From the NCBI GenBank assembly GCA_003132025.1, contig PKWJ01000018.1, positions 163,576 to 225,906 on the forward strand: DNA of 62,331 nucleotides. Reading direction: 5' to 3'. Each line of letters opens with the position of its first letter. Within the stretch, counting starts at the first letter, position 1. A program made the position numbers and the translations under genes. The notes below the pieces were generated by a model, which saw only the letters and a program-made list of their open reading frames with translations, was not told the DNA's origin and made no database searches. Origin of the DNA: Gammaproteobacteria bacterium. GTDB taxonomy: Bacteria; Pseudomonadota; Gammaproteobacteria; Steroidobacterales; Steroidobacteraceae. Shown piece by piece: positions 8,907 through 17,772 of the stretch.

Positions 8907-9851
8907 TCATGCGGGCTCCAGCGCGCGTACCACCAGCTCATCCACGCTGCCATCGTTGCGAAAGCCGGCGGCCTCGGAGCTCGGGCACAGCAGCGGAGGG
9001 TAGCTGGCGAATTGCGCCTGCAGCGCGGGGTCGGGCGCATAGCTCACGTGGCCCATGACCTCGTTGCCGTAGCGCCGCGCGATCGCGGCCACCACCTGCG
9101 CGATCGACAGGTGCAGGACCGGCAGCAGCCAGGTGCGCTGGCGCGCCAGCGACGCGCCGCCAAGCTGCGCGGCATGCAGCAGGTTGTCCACGACGCAGGG
9201 TCGCGACATGAACCAGCTCAGGCCTTCCGGCCCCACCGGGCAGACAAACGGCCGTCCAGCGGACAGCTCCCGAATGAGATCGCTCAGGAACAATGACAGC
9301 ATGCCTTTGGACGGCGGCCGCGCCACGATGCCCGGAATACGCACCGAGCGCCCGTCCACCAGGCCGCGCCGGCCGTAGTCCGCCACCAGGTACTCGCCGA
9401 TCAGCTTCTGCGTGCCATAGCTCAAGGTGGGCAGCGCGATGGTGCGCTCATCGATCACGCCCGGCAGCGGCACGCCGTACACACCGATGCTGCTCGCAAA
9501 CACCAGTTTTGGCAGCCCGGCGCCGAGACGCAGCACTTCCAGCAGCGCCAGCGTCGAGTGCAGGTTCACCTTCATTCCGAGATCGAAATCCCGTTCGGCC
9601 GCGCCGCCGGGGATGCTGGCGAGGTGGAACACACAGTCCACGCCGCCTTGTATGCCCTGCTCGAGCGCGGCGGGTTCACTGATGTCGGCCTCGATATAGC
9701 GCATGCGCGCATCATCGAGGCGCGCGGGCAGGCGCTGATCGAGCACTGTGATTCGGGAAACCGGCCGGCCACCGATAGTCGCGCCGCGTCGCAGGCGCGC
9801 CACGAGTGCCTGGCCGATGAAACCCTGGCCGCCGACCACCAGCACTTTCAC
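8907..9851 (-). CDS. NAD-dependent epimerase/dehydratase family, D-erythronate dehydrogenase (DenD)-like
   Basis: A 314-residue extended SDR. I chose the GTG at 9851 because the Rossmann motif VGGQGFIG then begins at about residue 6; an ATG at 9923 would overlap the upstream gene by 65 bases. The active site is YGTQK (Tyr and Lys four apart), with Ser in FASSIGVYG. The SYGTQKLIGEYL and DGRSVRIPGIVARP stretches are very like DenD, which oxidises D-erythronate to 2-oxo-erythronate. Eight bases separate it from the upstream FAH gene, so it is in the operon. Specificity for erythronate itself is only an inference. Confidence 0.8.
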   Translation of the reverse strand: MKVLVVGGQGFIGQALVARLRRGATIGGRPVSRITVLDQRLPARLDDARMRYIEADISEPAALEQGIQGGVDCVFHLASIPGGAAERDFDLGMKVNLHSTLALLEVLRLGAGLPKLVFASSIGVYGVPLPGVIDERTIALPTLSYGTQKLIGEYLVADYGRRGLVDGRSVRIPGIVARPPSKGMLSLFLSDLIRELSAGRPFVCPVGPEGLSWFMSRPCVVDNLLHAAQLGGASLARQRTWLLPVLHLSIAQVVAAIARRYGNEVMGHVSYAPDPALQAQFASYPPLLCPSSEAAGFRNDGSVDELVVRALEPA

Positions 9852-9858
9852 GAGGTTT

Positions 9859-10848
9859 TCACAGCGCTTTCGCCGCCACCACGCGCTGATCGATGGCGCC
9901 GAAGATGGAATTGCCGGCGGCATCGAGCAGCTCCATGCGCACCCGATCCCCGAATTTCATGTACTCGGTTCGCGGCTTACCGTGATCGACCAGCTCGATG
10001 CCGCGCCGCTCGGCAATGCATGCCGATCCAACCGCGCGATACTCCGGGTTGGAGATCGTGCCCGAGCCGATGATCGTGCCGGCGCTCAGATTGCGGGTGC
10101 GCGCGGCGTGCTCGATCAGTTGCTCGAAACTGAAACCCATGCGCCCGCAGTCCGGGTGGCCGAATTCCTGGCCGTTCCAATACACGCGAATCGGCAGCTG
10201 CACCCGGCCATCGCGCCACTGGGCACCAAGTTCGTCGGGCGTCACCGCGACCGGTCCGAAGCTGGTGGCAGGCTTGGACTGCATGAATCCGAACCCGGTC
10301 TTGATGTCCTTGCCGGCCAGCACCCGCAGGCTCCAGTCGTTGATCAGCACCAGCAGCTTGATATGCGCGCCAGCGCGCGCGGCTAGCGTGCCCATCGGCA
10401 CGCGATCGACGATGATGCCGACCTCCCCCTCGAAATCCATGCCGTCCGCTTCCGACGGCAGCGGTACATCGGCGGCGGCTCCGAGGAAATCGTCGCTTGC
10501 GCCCTGATACATCAGCGGCCGGGTGTGCTTTTCGGGCGGCGGCGTCAGGTTGAATACCTGTTCCATCAGATCGCCATGGCTGTGAAACGCCGAGGCATCA
10601 AGCCACTGCCACGCCCGCGGCAGTGGCGCCGCGAGTTGCGACACCTCGAGCGCGAACGCGCCGGGGGCATTGCCGGCATCGATGTGGGCCGATAGCGCGC
10701 GCAGCTTCGGCTCGCTGACCGGCCAGGTCTCGAGCGCCTGCTGCAGCGTCGGGGCCACGGATACCGCCACCACCGCGCGCCTCAGATCCTTGGAAACGAC
10801 CAGCAGCTTGCCGTCCATGCTGCCGCCCTGCAGCGTCGCGAGTTTCAT
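9859..10848 (-). CDS. Fumarylacetoacetate hydrolase (FAH) family enzyme
   Basis: A 329-residue FAH-fold protein; relatives hydrolyse C-C bonds of diketo acids or act as 2-keto-3-deoxy acid hydratases or aldolases. I chose the ATG at 10848 because AAGGGGGACGG lies just upstream and MKLATLQGGSMDGKLLVVS is the usual N-terminus of this subfamily. Metal ligands are expected from DFEGEVGIIV (Glu-x-Glu) and a later Asp. GSGTISNP marks the C-terminal part. The gene lies 38 bases after the SDR stop and just before the DenD-like gene. It is the second FAH paralogue in this operon, and the two are clearly different subfamilies. Confidence 0.87.
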   Translation of the reverse strand: MKLATLQGGSMDGKLLVVSKDLRRAVVAVSVAPTLQQALETWPVSEPKLRALSAHIDAGNAPGAFALEVSQLAAPLPRAWQWLDASAFHSHGDLMEQVFNLTPPPEKHTRPLMYQGASDDFLGAAADVPLPSEADGMDFEGEVGIIVDRVPMGTLAARAGAHIKLLVLINDWSLRVLAGKDIKTGFGFMQSKPATSFGPVAVTPDELGAQWRDGRVQLPIRVYWNGQEFGHPDCGRMGFSFEQLIEHAARTRNLSAGTIIGSGTISNPEYRAVGSACIAERRGIELVDHGKPRTEYMKFGDRVRMELLDAAGNSIFGAIDQRVVAAKAL

Positions 10849-10886
10849 CCACCGTCCCCCTTGCTGTTCATCTGCCTTAGCTACCA

Positions 10887-11654
10887 TCAACCCAGTGGAC
10901 GCCCGCCGTCCACTGGGATGACGGCGCCGGTGGTAAAGGTCAGCTCAGTCACCGCGGCGACCACCGCTCTGGCGACTTCTACCGGCTGCGCCAGACGGCG
11001 CAGCGGCGTACGCGCCGCCTGCTGGTCGCGCCAGGCCTGATCCAACGCCCGCACGAAATCCGTGTCCACCAGTCCCGGCGATACCGAGATCACACGGATA
11101 CGAGGCGCCAACGCCCGCGCCAGCGAGCGCGTCATATTGTCGAGCGCGGCCTTGGAGGCGCAGTAAGCGACGTTGCTGCCCTGCGCCGTGACCGCGGCAA
11201 TGGATGAGATGTTGATCACCACGCCGCCGCCGGCCAGTGTGCCGCGTTCGAGCAGGCGCTGCAGCGCCCGCACCGTTGCGAACGCTCCGCGCACGTTGAC
11301 CGCATAGATGGCATCGAACAATGCATCGTCGAGCCCGGTGAGATCGGCGTGCGGCACGAACTGCGTGGTACCGGCGCAATTGACCAGCACATCGCAGCGG
11401 CCGCAGCGCCGTTCGAGTTCGGCCGCCATCGCCGCCAGTGCGGCACTGTCGGTTACCGGCGCCGCGACGGCAAAATGACCGCTTCCCGGCAGCTGGCCGG
11501 CAAGGCTTGCGGCCGCATCGGCCGAGCGGTGGTAGCCGATCGCGATCCGGAAACCGGCGCCGGCCAGTGCGGCGCCGATGGCCGCGCCAAGGCCCCCGGT
11601 GCCACCGGTAATCAGCGCCACCGGGAGTGGCGCCGGGGCAGCGCCGGCGGTCAT
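10887..11654 (-). CDS. Short-chain dehydrogenase/reductase (SDR)
   Basis: A 255-residue classical SDR. The cofactor motif TGGTGGLG is at about 16-23, the catalytic Ser is in INISSIAAV, and Tyr/Lys are in AYCASKAAL. The C-terminus ends [13 protein letters not shown], as usual. It probably interconverts a secondary alcohol and a ketone with NAD(P). Its ATG at 11654 overlaps the TGA of the HisD-like gene in an ATGA junction, so the two are co-translated. Substrate is not deducible; the neighbours suggest a hydroxy acid, sugar acid or lactone-derived intermediate. Confidence 0.88.
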   Translation of the reverse strand: MTAGAAPAPLPVALITGGTGGLGAAIGAALAGAGFRIAIGYHRSADAAASLAGQLPGSGHFAVAAPVTDSAALAAMAAELERRCGRCDVLVNCAGTTQFVPHADLTGLDDALFDAIYAVNVRGAFATVRALQRLLERGTLAGGGVVINISSIAAVTAQGSNVAYCASKAALDNMTRSLARALAPRIRVISVSPGLVDTDFVRALDQAWRDQQAARTPLRRLAQPVEVARAVVAAVTELTFTTGAVIPVDGGRPLG

Positions 11655-12940
11655 GCCGCCTTGTACTTGCCGTAGCGCCGCACCCGCAGATCGGCCTGCT
11701 CCTTGTGGCCGGCAAAGCCCTCAAGCTCGCACAAGCGTGAGCAGTAGCCGCCAATGAGCGCGCTGGCCTCATCGGTCAGCACCCGCTGATAGGTGCAGGT
11801 CTTGATGAATTTTCCGACCCACAGCCCGCCGGTGTAGCGCGCCGTCTTCATCGTCGGCAGCGTGTGGTTGGTACCGATCACCTTGTCCCCGAACGCGACG
11901 TTGGTTCTCGGTCCCAGGAACAGTGCTCCGTAGTTGCTCAGCCGCTCCAGGAAGTAGTCCGGATCACGCGTGAGCACCTGCACGTGCTCGCTGGCAATCC
12001 GTTCCGCCTGTGACACCATCTCCTCGAGCGAATCGGTCAGGATGATCTCACCGCAGTTCTGCCATGCGACCCGCGCCACATCTGCAGTCGGCAGCCAGGA
12101 CAGCTCCTGCTCGATCGCCGCCGGCAGCTCCTGCGCCAGCCGCTCCGAGTTGGTCAGCAGCACCGCCGGGCTGCTGGGCCCGTGCTCGGCCTGCCCCAGC
12201 AGATCCACCGCCGCCATCTGCGCATCGCAGGAATCGTCGGCGATCACCAGGGTCTCGGTCGGGCCGGCCAGCAGATCGATGCCCACGCGCCCGAACAGCT
12301 GCCGCTTCGCCTCCGCCACATAGGCGTTGCCAGGTCCGACGATCATGTCCACCGCGGCGATGTGCTCCGTGCCCAGCGCCATCGCCGCCACCGCCTGCAC
12401 GCCGCCAAAGGCGTAGATCTCGTCGGCGCCACCCAGGTGCATCGCGGTCACGATCGCCGCGTGCGGCTGGCCGCCAAACGGTGGCGCGCTGGCGACGATG
12501 CGCCTGACGCCGGCAGCCTTGGCCGTCACCACGCTCATGTGCGCGCTCGCCACCATCGGGTAGCGGCCGCCCGGCACGTAGCAGCCCACGCTGGTGACCG
12601 CGATATTCTTGTGCCCCAGCACCACGCCGGGCAGCGTCTGTACTTCGATGTCGCGCAGCGCCGATCGCTGCGCCAGCGCAAAGTTTCGAATCTGCGCCTG
12701 CGCAAACTCGATATCACGCTTGACCGGATCAGGCACCGCCGCAAGGCACGCATCGATCTGCGCCTCGCTTAAGCGGAAGCTCGCCGGCGACCAGTGATCG
12801 AACTTCTCCGAATACTCGCGCACCGCCCGCTCGCCGTTGCGGGCGATATTCTCCAGGATCGCTTCCACAGTCTTTCTGACCTCGGCCTGCTTCTCGGCCG
12901 TGGCCTCTGCCGTCTGACCCCTCTTCAGGTAACGAATCAT
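11651..12940 (-). CDS. Histidinol dehydrogenase-family enzyme, probably catabolic
   Basis: A 429-residue member of the HisD family. Zinc and catalytic residues are kept: LLGQAEH (Gln and His), GTNHTLPT (catalytic His) and EGFAGHKEQ near the C-terminus. NAD-binding stretches such as [14 protein letters not shown] are present. No other his gene is nearby, and the gene is locked by ATGA overlaps between an ABM monooxygenase and an SDR in a catabolic operon. A role like the paralogous sulfopropanediol/polyol dehydrogenases (HpsN type), oxidising a primary alcohol to an acid, is therefore more likely than histidine synthesis. The long upstream extension of the frame to 13369 is not coding. Confidence 0.87.
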   Translation of the reverse strand: MIRYLKRGQTAEATAEKQAEVRKTVEAILENIARNGERAVREYSEKFDHWSPASFRLSEAQIDACLAAVPDPVKRDIEFAQAQIRNFALAQRSALRDIEVQTLPGVVLGHKNIAVTSVGCYVPGGRYPMVASAHMSVVTAKAAGVRRIVASAPPFGGQPHAAIVTAMHLGGADEIYAFGGVQAVAAMALGTEHIAAVDMIVGPGNAYVAEAKRQLFGRVGIDLLAGPTETLVIADDSCDAQMAAVDLLGQAEHGPSSPAVLLTNSERLAQELPAAIEQELSWLPTADVARVAWQNCGEIILTDSLEEMVSQAERIASEHVQVLTRDPDYFLERLSNYGALFLGPRTNVAFGDKVIGTNHTLPTMKTARYTGGLWVGKFIKTCTYQRVLTDEASALIGGYCSRLCELEGFAGHKEQADLRVRRYGKYKAA

Positions 12941-13242
12941 GATGCTTCCCCTCGGCTCACAGACTGGTAGTGCTCGACCGCGGGCGCGGCCGCGAAGAAC
13001 GGCCCCAGCAGTGCCCGCCACTGCGCGAACTGCGGCGACTGACGAAAGCCCACCGTGTGGTGCTCCACGGTAAGCCACTGCACCAGCAGCAGATAGCGGC
13101 CGTCGATCTCTATGCTTCGATGCAACTGGTGCGACACGAAACCGGGCATGGCCGAGATGATGCGGCGTGCCTCGGCAAATGCCGCCTCGAACTGCGCCCG
13201 GTCCTCGGGAGCGATGGTCAGCGTCGCGACTTCCAGAATCAT
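12937..13242 (-). CDS. Antibiotic biosynthesis monooxygenase (ABM) domain protein
   Basis: A 101-residue ferredoxin-like-fold protein. Starting at ATG 13242 it reads [18 protein letters not shown], then MPGFVSHQL and YLLLVQW, the family pattern. ABM proteins include small cofactor-free monooxygenases (YgiN, ActVA-Orf6), heme-degrading proteins and non-enzymatic dimers. Both ends are joined to neighbours by 4-base ATGA overlaps, which argues that it is a true step or accessory of the same pathway. Which reaction it performs cannot be seen. Confidence 0.85.
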   Translation of the reverse strand: MILEVATLTIAPEDRAQFEAAFAEARRIISAMPGFVSHQLHRSIEIDGRYLLLVQWLTVEHHTVGFRQSPQFAQWRALLGPFFAAAPAVEHYQSVSRGEAS

Positions 13243-14279
13243 GAGGCACCTCGCCGGTAGCTCTCGTTCCAATGCACCATCGACAGACCGGCCACCGGCG
13301 AGCGCAGGTACGGAATCGTGGTGCCGCGCAGACTGCCGATGTAGAGCGTGCACAGATCCGGGCCGCCAAAGGTCAGGCTGGCGGTCCAGGGCGCGAGCGT
13401 GCCGCCGCAGCCCATCATCACCTCCGGGGTGACCGTACCGCCGAAGAAGTGCTGGTCGAACGCCTGCACCTTGGCCGCATCGCAATCCTCGAACAGGATC
13501 AGCTCATCGCCCTGCGGCGTGATGGCGGCGATCCGATCGGAGATCACGTAGGTCATCCACAGGTTGCCGATGACATCAAAGGCGAAGCCGTCCGGAATTC
13601 CCTTGAGCTGCGATGGGCCGTACACCTCGCGGCTGGTCAGCCGGCCATCGCCGTGCACCCGCAGGCGCGAAATGCGCCGCGCATTGCTCTCCACCACATA
13701 CAGCCAGTCCTCGTTCGCATCCATGCGTATCTCGTTGGTGCCGACGAATCCGTCGGCTGCAATCCGGATGCCACGTTCATCGATCAGCGCGACATAACCG
13801 TCGGCGAGTTTTTCGTTGATCGACCTGGTCCACGGCCTGGCGCGCGTCGTGACGGTGAGCCAGACCCGGTGCCTGGAATCACGCAGCACGAAATTGACCT
13901 TGCCCAGCGGCACACCGTCGATCTCGGTGTACAGCACGCGGCTCACCCCATCGCGCGTCATGCGCTCCAGTGCATCGGTACCGAAGTTCGCAATCAGAAA
14001 GTCGCCGTTGTCCGCAAAGGCCAGCCCGTTCGGCAGCGTGCCCTGCAGCATGTAGCGCTCGGTAGTCGCCGCCGCGGCGCTGAACCGGGTGTCGACCTGC
14101 TGCGCAATCAGCTGCTGCGCGCCGTCGGGGTTGATGCGCATGACACCGCCGCGCGCGTCCGCGCTCCATAGGGTACCGTCACGTTCCGCCAGGATGCACT
14201 CCGGGCGCTGCAGATCGTGGCCGATGGTGCGCACATTGGCGCGGTCGAGCCGCCAGTGCTTCAGCGGGTTGGGAATCAT
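13239..14279 (-). CDS. SMP-30/gluconolactonase-family lactonase
   Basis: A 346-residue six-bladed beta-propeller of the SMP-30/gluconolaconase/LRE family, which opens sugar-acid lactones using a divalent metal. The metal Glu is in LQRPECIL near residue 27, Asn in NGLAFADNG and Asp in [14 protein letters not shown] 14279 overlaps the stop of the FAH gene (ATGA), and its own stop overlaps the start of the ABM gene in the same way. In sugar-acid pathways such lactonases follow a dehydrogenase and precede dehydration and FAH-type cleavage, which fits the gene set here. Confidence 0.88.
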   Translation of the reverse strand: MIPNPLKHWRLDRANVRTIGHDLQRPECILAERDGTLWSADARGGVMRINPDGAQQLIAQQVDTRFSAAAATTERYMLQGTLPNGLAFADNGDFLIANFGTDALERMTRDGVSRVLYTEIDGVPLGKVNFVLRDSRHRVWLTVTTRARPWTRSINEKLADGYVALIDERGIRIAADGFVGTNEIRMDANEDWLYVVESNARRISRLRVHGDGRLTSREVYGPSQLKGIPDGFAFDVIGNLWMTYVISDRIAAITPQGDELILFEDCDAAKVQAFDQHFFGGTVTPEVMMGCGGTLAPWTASLTFGGPDLCTLYIGSLRGTTIPYLRSPVAGLSMVHWNESYRRGAS

Positions 14280-15304
14280 GCGGCCTCGGCGGCGCAGGGG
14301 TTGCGCTGCGTCCCCAGGCTCTCGCGCGCTCCGGTGATGGTGCCCTCGATCAGGTCGCCCGGCTTGAGTAGCACGCCGTGATGAATACCGTTGCCCGACG
14401 GTGAGCCGGTGCAGATCAGATCTCCCGGCTGCAGCACCATGAATGTCGACAAGGCTTCGATCAGCTGCGCGCACGGAAAGATCATGTCGTCGGTGCCCTC
14501 GTCCTGCATCAGGCGGCCGTTGTGGCGCAAACTGATGCGCAATCGCTGCGGATCGCCGACGAACTCGGCCGGAACCAGAAAGGGTCCGGTCGGCAATGCG
14601 CCCGGCGCGCATTTCGAACCCACCCAGTCCATGCCCATCTCCTGCATGTCGGTGCGGTTCACGCGCTCACGGATCGTCAGATCATTGACCACCATGTAGC
14701 CCGCGACGTATTGCAGCGCCGTGTCGCGTTTGACGAAGCGCGCACGCCGGCCGATCACCACCCCCAGTTCGAGCTCCCAGTCCATGCTGGAGACATCGGG
14801 CGGCAGCGTCACCGTGTCGTAAGGCCCGATCATGGTCGAATTGGCCTTGATGAAAAAATACGGTGTTCCGTGCAGCCGCCGGTCGGTCATCTTCCTGACG
14901 CCAAACTCGCGCCGCTGCTCCGGCGTCATGCCCTGGGTCTCGGGCCGCACCTGGGCCACCACGATGTCGACCACGTGCTTGAAGTAGTTGGCGCCGGAAC
15001 AGATGATATTGCGCGAACGCACCGGCGCATGCAGCGCCAGCGCCTCGAGCGGCGCCGCCCGTCGCAGCAGCGCCTGGTCGGCGGCCGGCTCGAGGGCCTC
15101 GGCGACACGCTGCAGCGTCGGGAAATTACGCTCCCATTCATCCAGCACCGACAGCGTGCTGCCGTCGCTATGGAAATCCAGCCGCTCGCGCGCCACGAAA
15201 TCCTGCAGCGCGCCGAACGCGATGACGCGCCCGGCGGCCACCAGCCCGCCAAACGGTGCACAGCCGGCGGCGGAAAACGTCCCCAGTTTAAAGGTGGTTG
15301 CCAT
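14276..15304 (-). CDS. Fumarylacetoacetate hydrolase (FAH) family enzyme, first gene of the operon
   Basis: A 342-residue FAH-fold enzyme. The catalytic domain begins around RNIICSGANYFKHV. Metal ligands are in DWELELGVVIG (Glu-x-Glu) and an Asp in VVNDLTIRE. The C-terminal TGSPSGNGIHHG loop is typical of 2-keto-3-deoxy or diketo acid hydrolases. ATG 15304 is clear. It is the first of eight close-packed minus-strand genes, and the 120-base gap before it carries a TATAAT box. FAH relatives here are about 25-30% shorter than eukaryotic fumarylacetoacetase, so a bacterial 2,4-diketo acid or keto-deoxy acid enzyme is likely. Confidence 0.88.
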   Translation of the reverse strand: MATTFKLGTFSAAGCAPFGGLVAAGRVIAFGALQDFVARERLDFHSDGSTLSVLDEWERNFPTLQRVAEALEPAADQALLRRAAPLEALALHAPVRSRNIICSGANYFKHVVDIVVAQVRPETQGMTPEQRREFGVRKMTDRRLHGTPYFFIKANSTMIGPYDTVTLPPDVSSMDWELELGVVIGRRARFVKRDTALQYVAGYMVVNDLTIRERVNRTDMQEMGMDWVGSKCAPGALPTGPFLVPAEFVGDPQRLRISLRHNGRLMQDEGTDDMIFPCAQLIEALSTFMVLQPGDLICTGSPSGNGIHHGVLLKPGDLIEGTITGARESLGTQRNPCAAEAA

Positions 15305-15368
15305 AGGAACCTAGAGGCTCTTGGTGCGCGCTCCGGCGGCAGCGGCGCCGATATTAGCGCAGCCGGTA

Positions 15369-15397
15369 ATTATAGTTATGGGGTAGCGGCGCTCGCC
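15369..15397 (-). promoter_or_regulatory. Candidate sigma-70 promoter for the catabolic operon
   Basis: On the minus strand a perfect TATAAT lies at 15374-15369, about 65 bases before the ATG at 15304. The hexamer 17-18 bases upstream (GGCGAG/TGGCGA) is a poor -35, so an activator may be needed. No inverted-repeat operator was evident. Confidence 0.4.
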
Positions 15398-15424
15398 AGA
15401 AGGAACAACAAGTATCCCTAAGCG

Positions 15425-16171
15425 CTAGACGTGCCCTTCGCCGCCGTCCACCAGCATGGTCTGTCCGCTCATGAATCCGGCGTCGTCCGATACCATGAAC
15501 GAAATCGCCGCCGCCTGATCCTGCGGCTCGCCGCTGCGCTTGATCGACTGACGATTCCTGACTTCGTCGAAATGCGCCTGCGGCACGCCCGCGATCGCCT
15601 TACTGGTGCGCGTGAGTCCGGGTGCCAGCGCATTTACCGTAATGCCGAACTCCCCGACCTCGGCCGCCAGTCCGCGCACCAGGCCGAGCAAGGCACCCTT
15701 GCTTGCGATGTAGTGCGTCATGCGTGGCGGCGGGGCGAAGAAGCTCGAAGAGGCCACCATGACGATGCGGCCCCAGCGCTCGGCTTTCATCGCCGGCAGA
15801 AACGCCTTCGCCAGATGGAAGCCGCCCAGCACGTTGACCTCATGCGTCGCGCGCCATTGCTCGCTGCTGAGTTCATCGAAGGCACTCATGAACTGCAGCG
15901 CCGCGCAATGCACGGCGATCAGGGCAACGCCATAGCGGGCGCGCACCTGATCGGCGAAGCCGCACACCTGTTCCCAGCTGCTGATATCGATCACGAAACC
16001 GCTGGCTTCGCCGCCTGCCTGCCGCACCAGCTCCACCGTTTGGGCGCAATCGGCGACGTCCGCGATCGCCACGCGTGCGCCCTCCCGGGCCAGGCGCCGG
16101 ACGATCGCCTGCCCGATACCGCTGGCCCCGCCGCTGATAGCGACGATTTTCCCCGCGTGCTTTGCGCTCAT
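15425..16171 (-). CDS. Short-chain dehydrogenase/reductase (SDR)
   Basis: A 248-residue classical SDR. The cofactor motif SGGASGIG starts about residue 12, catalytic Ser is in VMVASSSF, Tyr/Lys in THYIASKGAL, and the C-terminus is GQTMLVDGGEGHV. I chose the ATG at 16171 because it puts the Rossmann strand at the usual place. In-frame ATGs at 16255, 16276 and 16279 are possible, and GGAGGC lies directly before the last two. It is on the same strand as the catabolic operon but 120 bases upstream with its own gap, so it may be part of the same regulon. Substrate unknown. Confidence 0.82.
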   Translation of the reverse strand: MSAKHAGKIVAISGGASGIGQAIVRRLAREGARVAIADVADCAQTVELVRQAGGEASGFVIDISSWEQVCGFADQVRARYGVALIAVHCAALQFMSAFDELSSEQWRATHEVNVLGGFHLAKAFLPAMKAERWGRIVMVASSSFFAPPPRMTHYIASKGALLGLVRGLAAEVGEFGITVNALAPGLTRTSKAIAGVPQAHFDEVRNRQSIKRSGEPQDQAAAISFMVSDDAGFMSGQTMLVDGGEGHV

Positions 16172-16279
16172 CGGTGTTGTTTTCGCGCCTGCCGTCACCG
16201 CCGCAAGGGTATAGAAATCGCGCGGTCGCAACCAGCCGGCGCCCGGCGTTGACATATGACCGATGTTACCGCTCATCAT

Positions 16280-16605
16280 GCCTCCGCTACCGGCGCGGCA
16301 CCCTGCCGCGCCGTCCGTCTTGCCCGCCCTTATGGGGTAAAGGTGGGCGCAAACACCGCTAGAGACGACGGCGGGTACCCGTGGTAGGCTATGCGCCGAT
16401 CGTCAACGTCCGTATCGCCCCGTGCGCCGTCCTAGGCGCGATGAGTCCGAGCCGAACTGCCTGCGATCAGGTGACAGGACTCCGTTCGATGGCCGGCGAG
16501 AACACACTCTCTCTAGACCTGGTGAACGTGCCTGCCGAGTGGAGTGTTTAGGGCACAAACTTATTCCCGCCCGAAACCTCCTTAGTATTTTCGAGAGAGT
16601 CAATC
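16280..16605. other. Non-coding stretch upstream of the RRM protein gene
   Basis: No convincing gene is seen here. The part from about 16380 probably holds the promoter and a long 5' untranslated region of the RNA-binding protein gene. It contains a small hairpin (CCTG at 16460-16463 with CAGG at 16468-16471) nested inside GAGTCC 16443-16448 and GGACTC 16477-16482. Such leaders are common before cold-responsive RNA-binding protein genes, but nothing here proves regulation. Confidence 0.4.
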
Positions 16606-16935
16606 ATGGCCAAGATCTATGTTGGAAACCTTCCCTTCACTGCCAGCGAGGCGGATATCCGCGCGCTGTTTTCACAGCACGGCACCGTCGAGTCGGTGTC
16701 ACTTCCGACCGACCGAGAGACCGGGCGCCCACGCGGCTTCGGATTCGTCGAGATGAGTCAGTCGGATGCCTCACGCGCGATCCAGAATCTCAATGGTCAG
16801 GATATGGGCGGTCGCCCGCTTCGTGTGAACGAAGCTCAGGACAAGCCCCGCAGCGGCGGCGGTCGTCCGGGCGGCGGCGGCGGCGGCGGCGGCTACCGGG
16901 GTAACTCCGGCGGCGGCGGCGGCGGTCGCTGGTAA
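16606..16935 (+). CDS. Glycine-rich RNA-binding protein with one RRM domain
   Basis: A 109-residue protein. The single RNA recognition motif spans about residues 3-80, with RNP2 IYVGNL at 4-9 and RNP1 RGFGFVEM near 44-51. The tail from about 83 is almost all Gly with Arg, Ser and Tyr, encoded by runs of GGC. This matches the small bacterial RRM proteins also found in cyanobacteria and proteobacteria, which bind RNA and are often cold-induced. The Gly-rich tail likely aids RNA contact or self-association. ATG 16606 follows GAGAGAG. A strong intrinsic terminator follows, so the gene is monocistronic. Confidence 0.93.
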   Translation: MAKIYVGNLPFTASEADIRALFSQHGTVESVSLPTDRETGRPRGFGFVEMSQSDASRAIQNLNGQDMGGRPLRVNEAQDKPRSGGGRPGGGGGGGGYRGNSGGGGGGRW

Positions 16936-16953
16936 GCACCGCATTGGCGGATG

Positions 16954-16986
16954 AAAAAGGCCCGGAGTGATCCGGGCCTTTTTTTT
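16954..16986 (+). terminator. Intrinsic terminator of the RRM protein gene
   Basis: A perfect 10-bp stem, AAGGCCCGGA at 16957-16966 and TCCGGGCCTT at 16971-16980, with a GTGA loop and a run of Ts to 16986. It lies 21 bases after the stop codon. The A-run on the left side would let it work in both directions. Confidence 0.93.
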
Positions 16987-17043
16987 CTGTCGGGTCAGGC
17001 CATTTGACGCCTGCTCTGACGTTCCGGTGAAATCCGGCCCACG

Positions 17044-17772
17044 ATGCTCCGCAAGCACCTCATCTCGAGCCAAACCAGCGGCGAACCCGGCTTCCACTGG
17101 CGGGGCTCCGAGGTCACACGCCTCGAAGGCTTCACCGACGCCGTTTTCGCCTTCGCCGTCACGCTGCTGGTCGTGTCGCTCGAGGTGCCGAAGACCTTTC
17201 CGGAACTGTTTGCGGCCATGCATGGCTTCCTTGCCTTTGGTGTCTGTTTCGCGTTGTTGACCAACGTCTGGTACGAGCACTACCGTTTCTTTCGCCGCTA
17301 CGCGCTGGAAACTCCGTGGGTGGTGTTCCTCAATTGCGCGCTGCTGTTCTTTGTGCTGTTTTACGTCTACCCGCTCAAGTTTCTCTTCACGGCGGCGTTC
17401 GACAACTCCGACATCGAGCCGTCCGGGGCTCGGGCGTTATTCACGATCTGGAGTCTCGGCTACGCGGCCGTATTCAGCGTTTTCACTCTGCTATATCTGC
17501 ACGCCTGGCGCATTCGCGCACAGCTGCAGTTGACGCCATTGGAAGCCATGCGCACTCGGGTGAGCCTGTCGGACCAGCTCAGCATGGTCGTCATTGCTCT
17601 GCTGTCGACGCTGCTGGCGCGCACCTTGCCCGATCGCTACCTCGGGATCGCGGGCTATATCTATGCTCTGGTGCCGATCTATTTCACGATCGCCCATTCG
17701 ATCTACGGCCGCCGGGAACGACAGCTTCAATTACATCCGTCATCGGTCATTCCTGGTGACGGTAAGTCTTGA
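17044..17772 (+). CDS. TMEM175/DUF1211-family membrane protein, putative K+ channel
   Basis: A 242-residue integral membrane protein with about six hydrophobic helices. The first carries the family signature [18 protein letters not shown], an RxExFSD variant with Thr in place of Ser. Bacterial TMEM175 proteins form tetrameric potassium-permeable channels with a hydrophobic gate and no TVGYG filter. ATG 17044 begins 57 bases after the terminator. Its last 26 bases overlap the 3' end of gmd on the opposite strand. Physiological role is unknown. Confidence 0.85.
   Translation: MLRKHLISSQTSGEPGFHWRGSEVTRLEGFTDAVFAFAVTLLVVSLEVPKTFPELFAAMHGFLAFGVCFALLTNVWYEHYRFFRRYALETPWVVFLNCALLFFVLFYVYPLKFLFTAAFDNSDIEPSGARALFTIWSLGYAAVFSVFTLLYLHAWRIRAQLQLTPLEAMRTRVSLSDQLSMVVIALLSTLLARTLPDRYLGIAGYIYALVPIYFTIAHSIYGRRERQLQLHPSSVIPGDGKS

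Noticed and set aside
12941-13369. Upstream extension of the HisD-like reading frame
   Set aside because: It covers the ABM gene in another frame, and ATG 12940 with the ATGA overlap gives a family-length protein.
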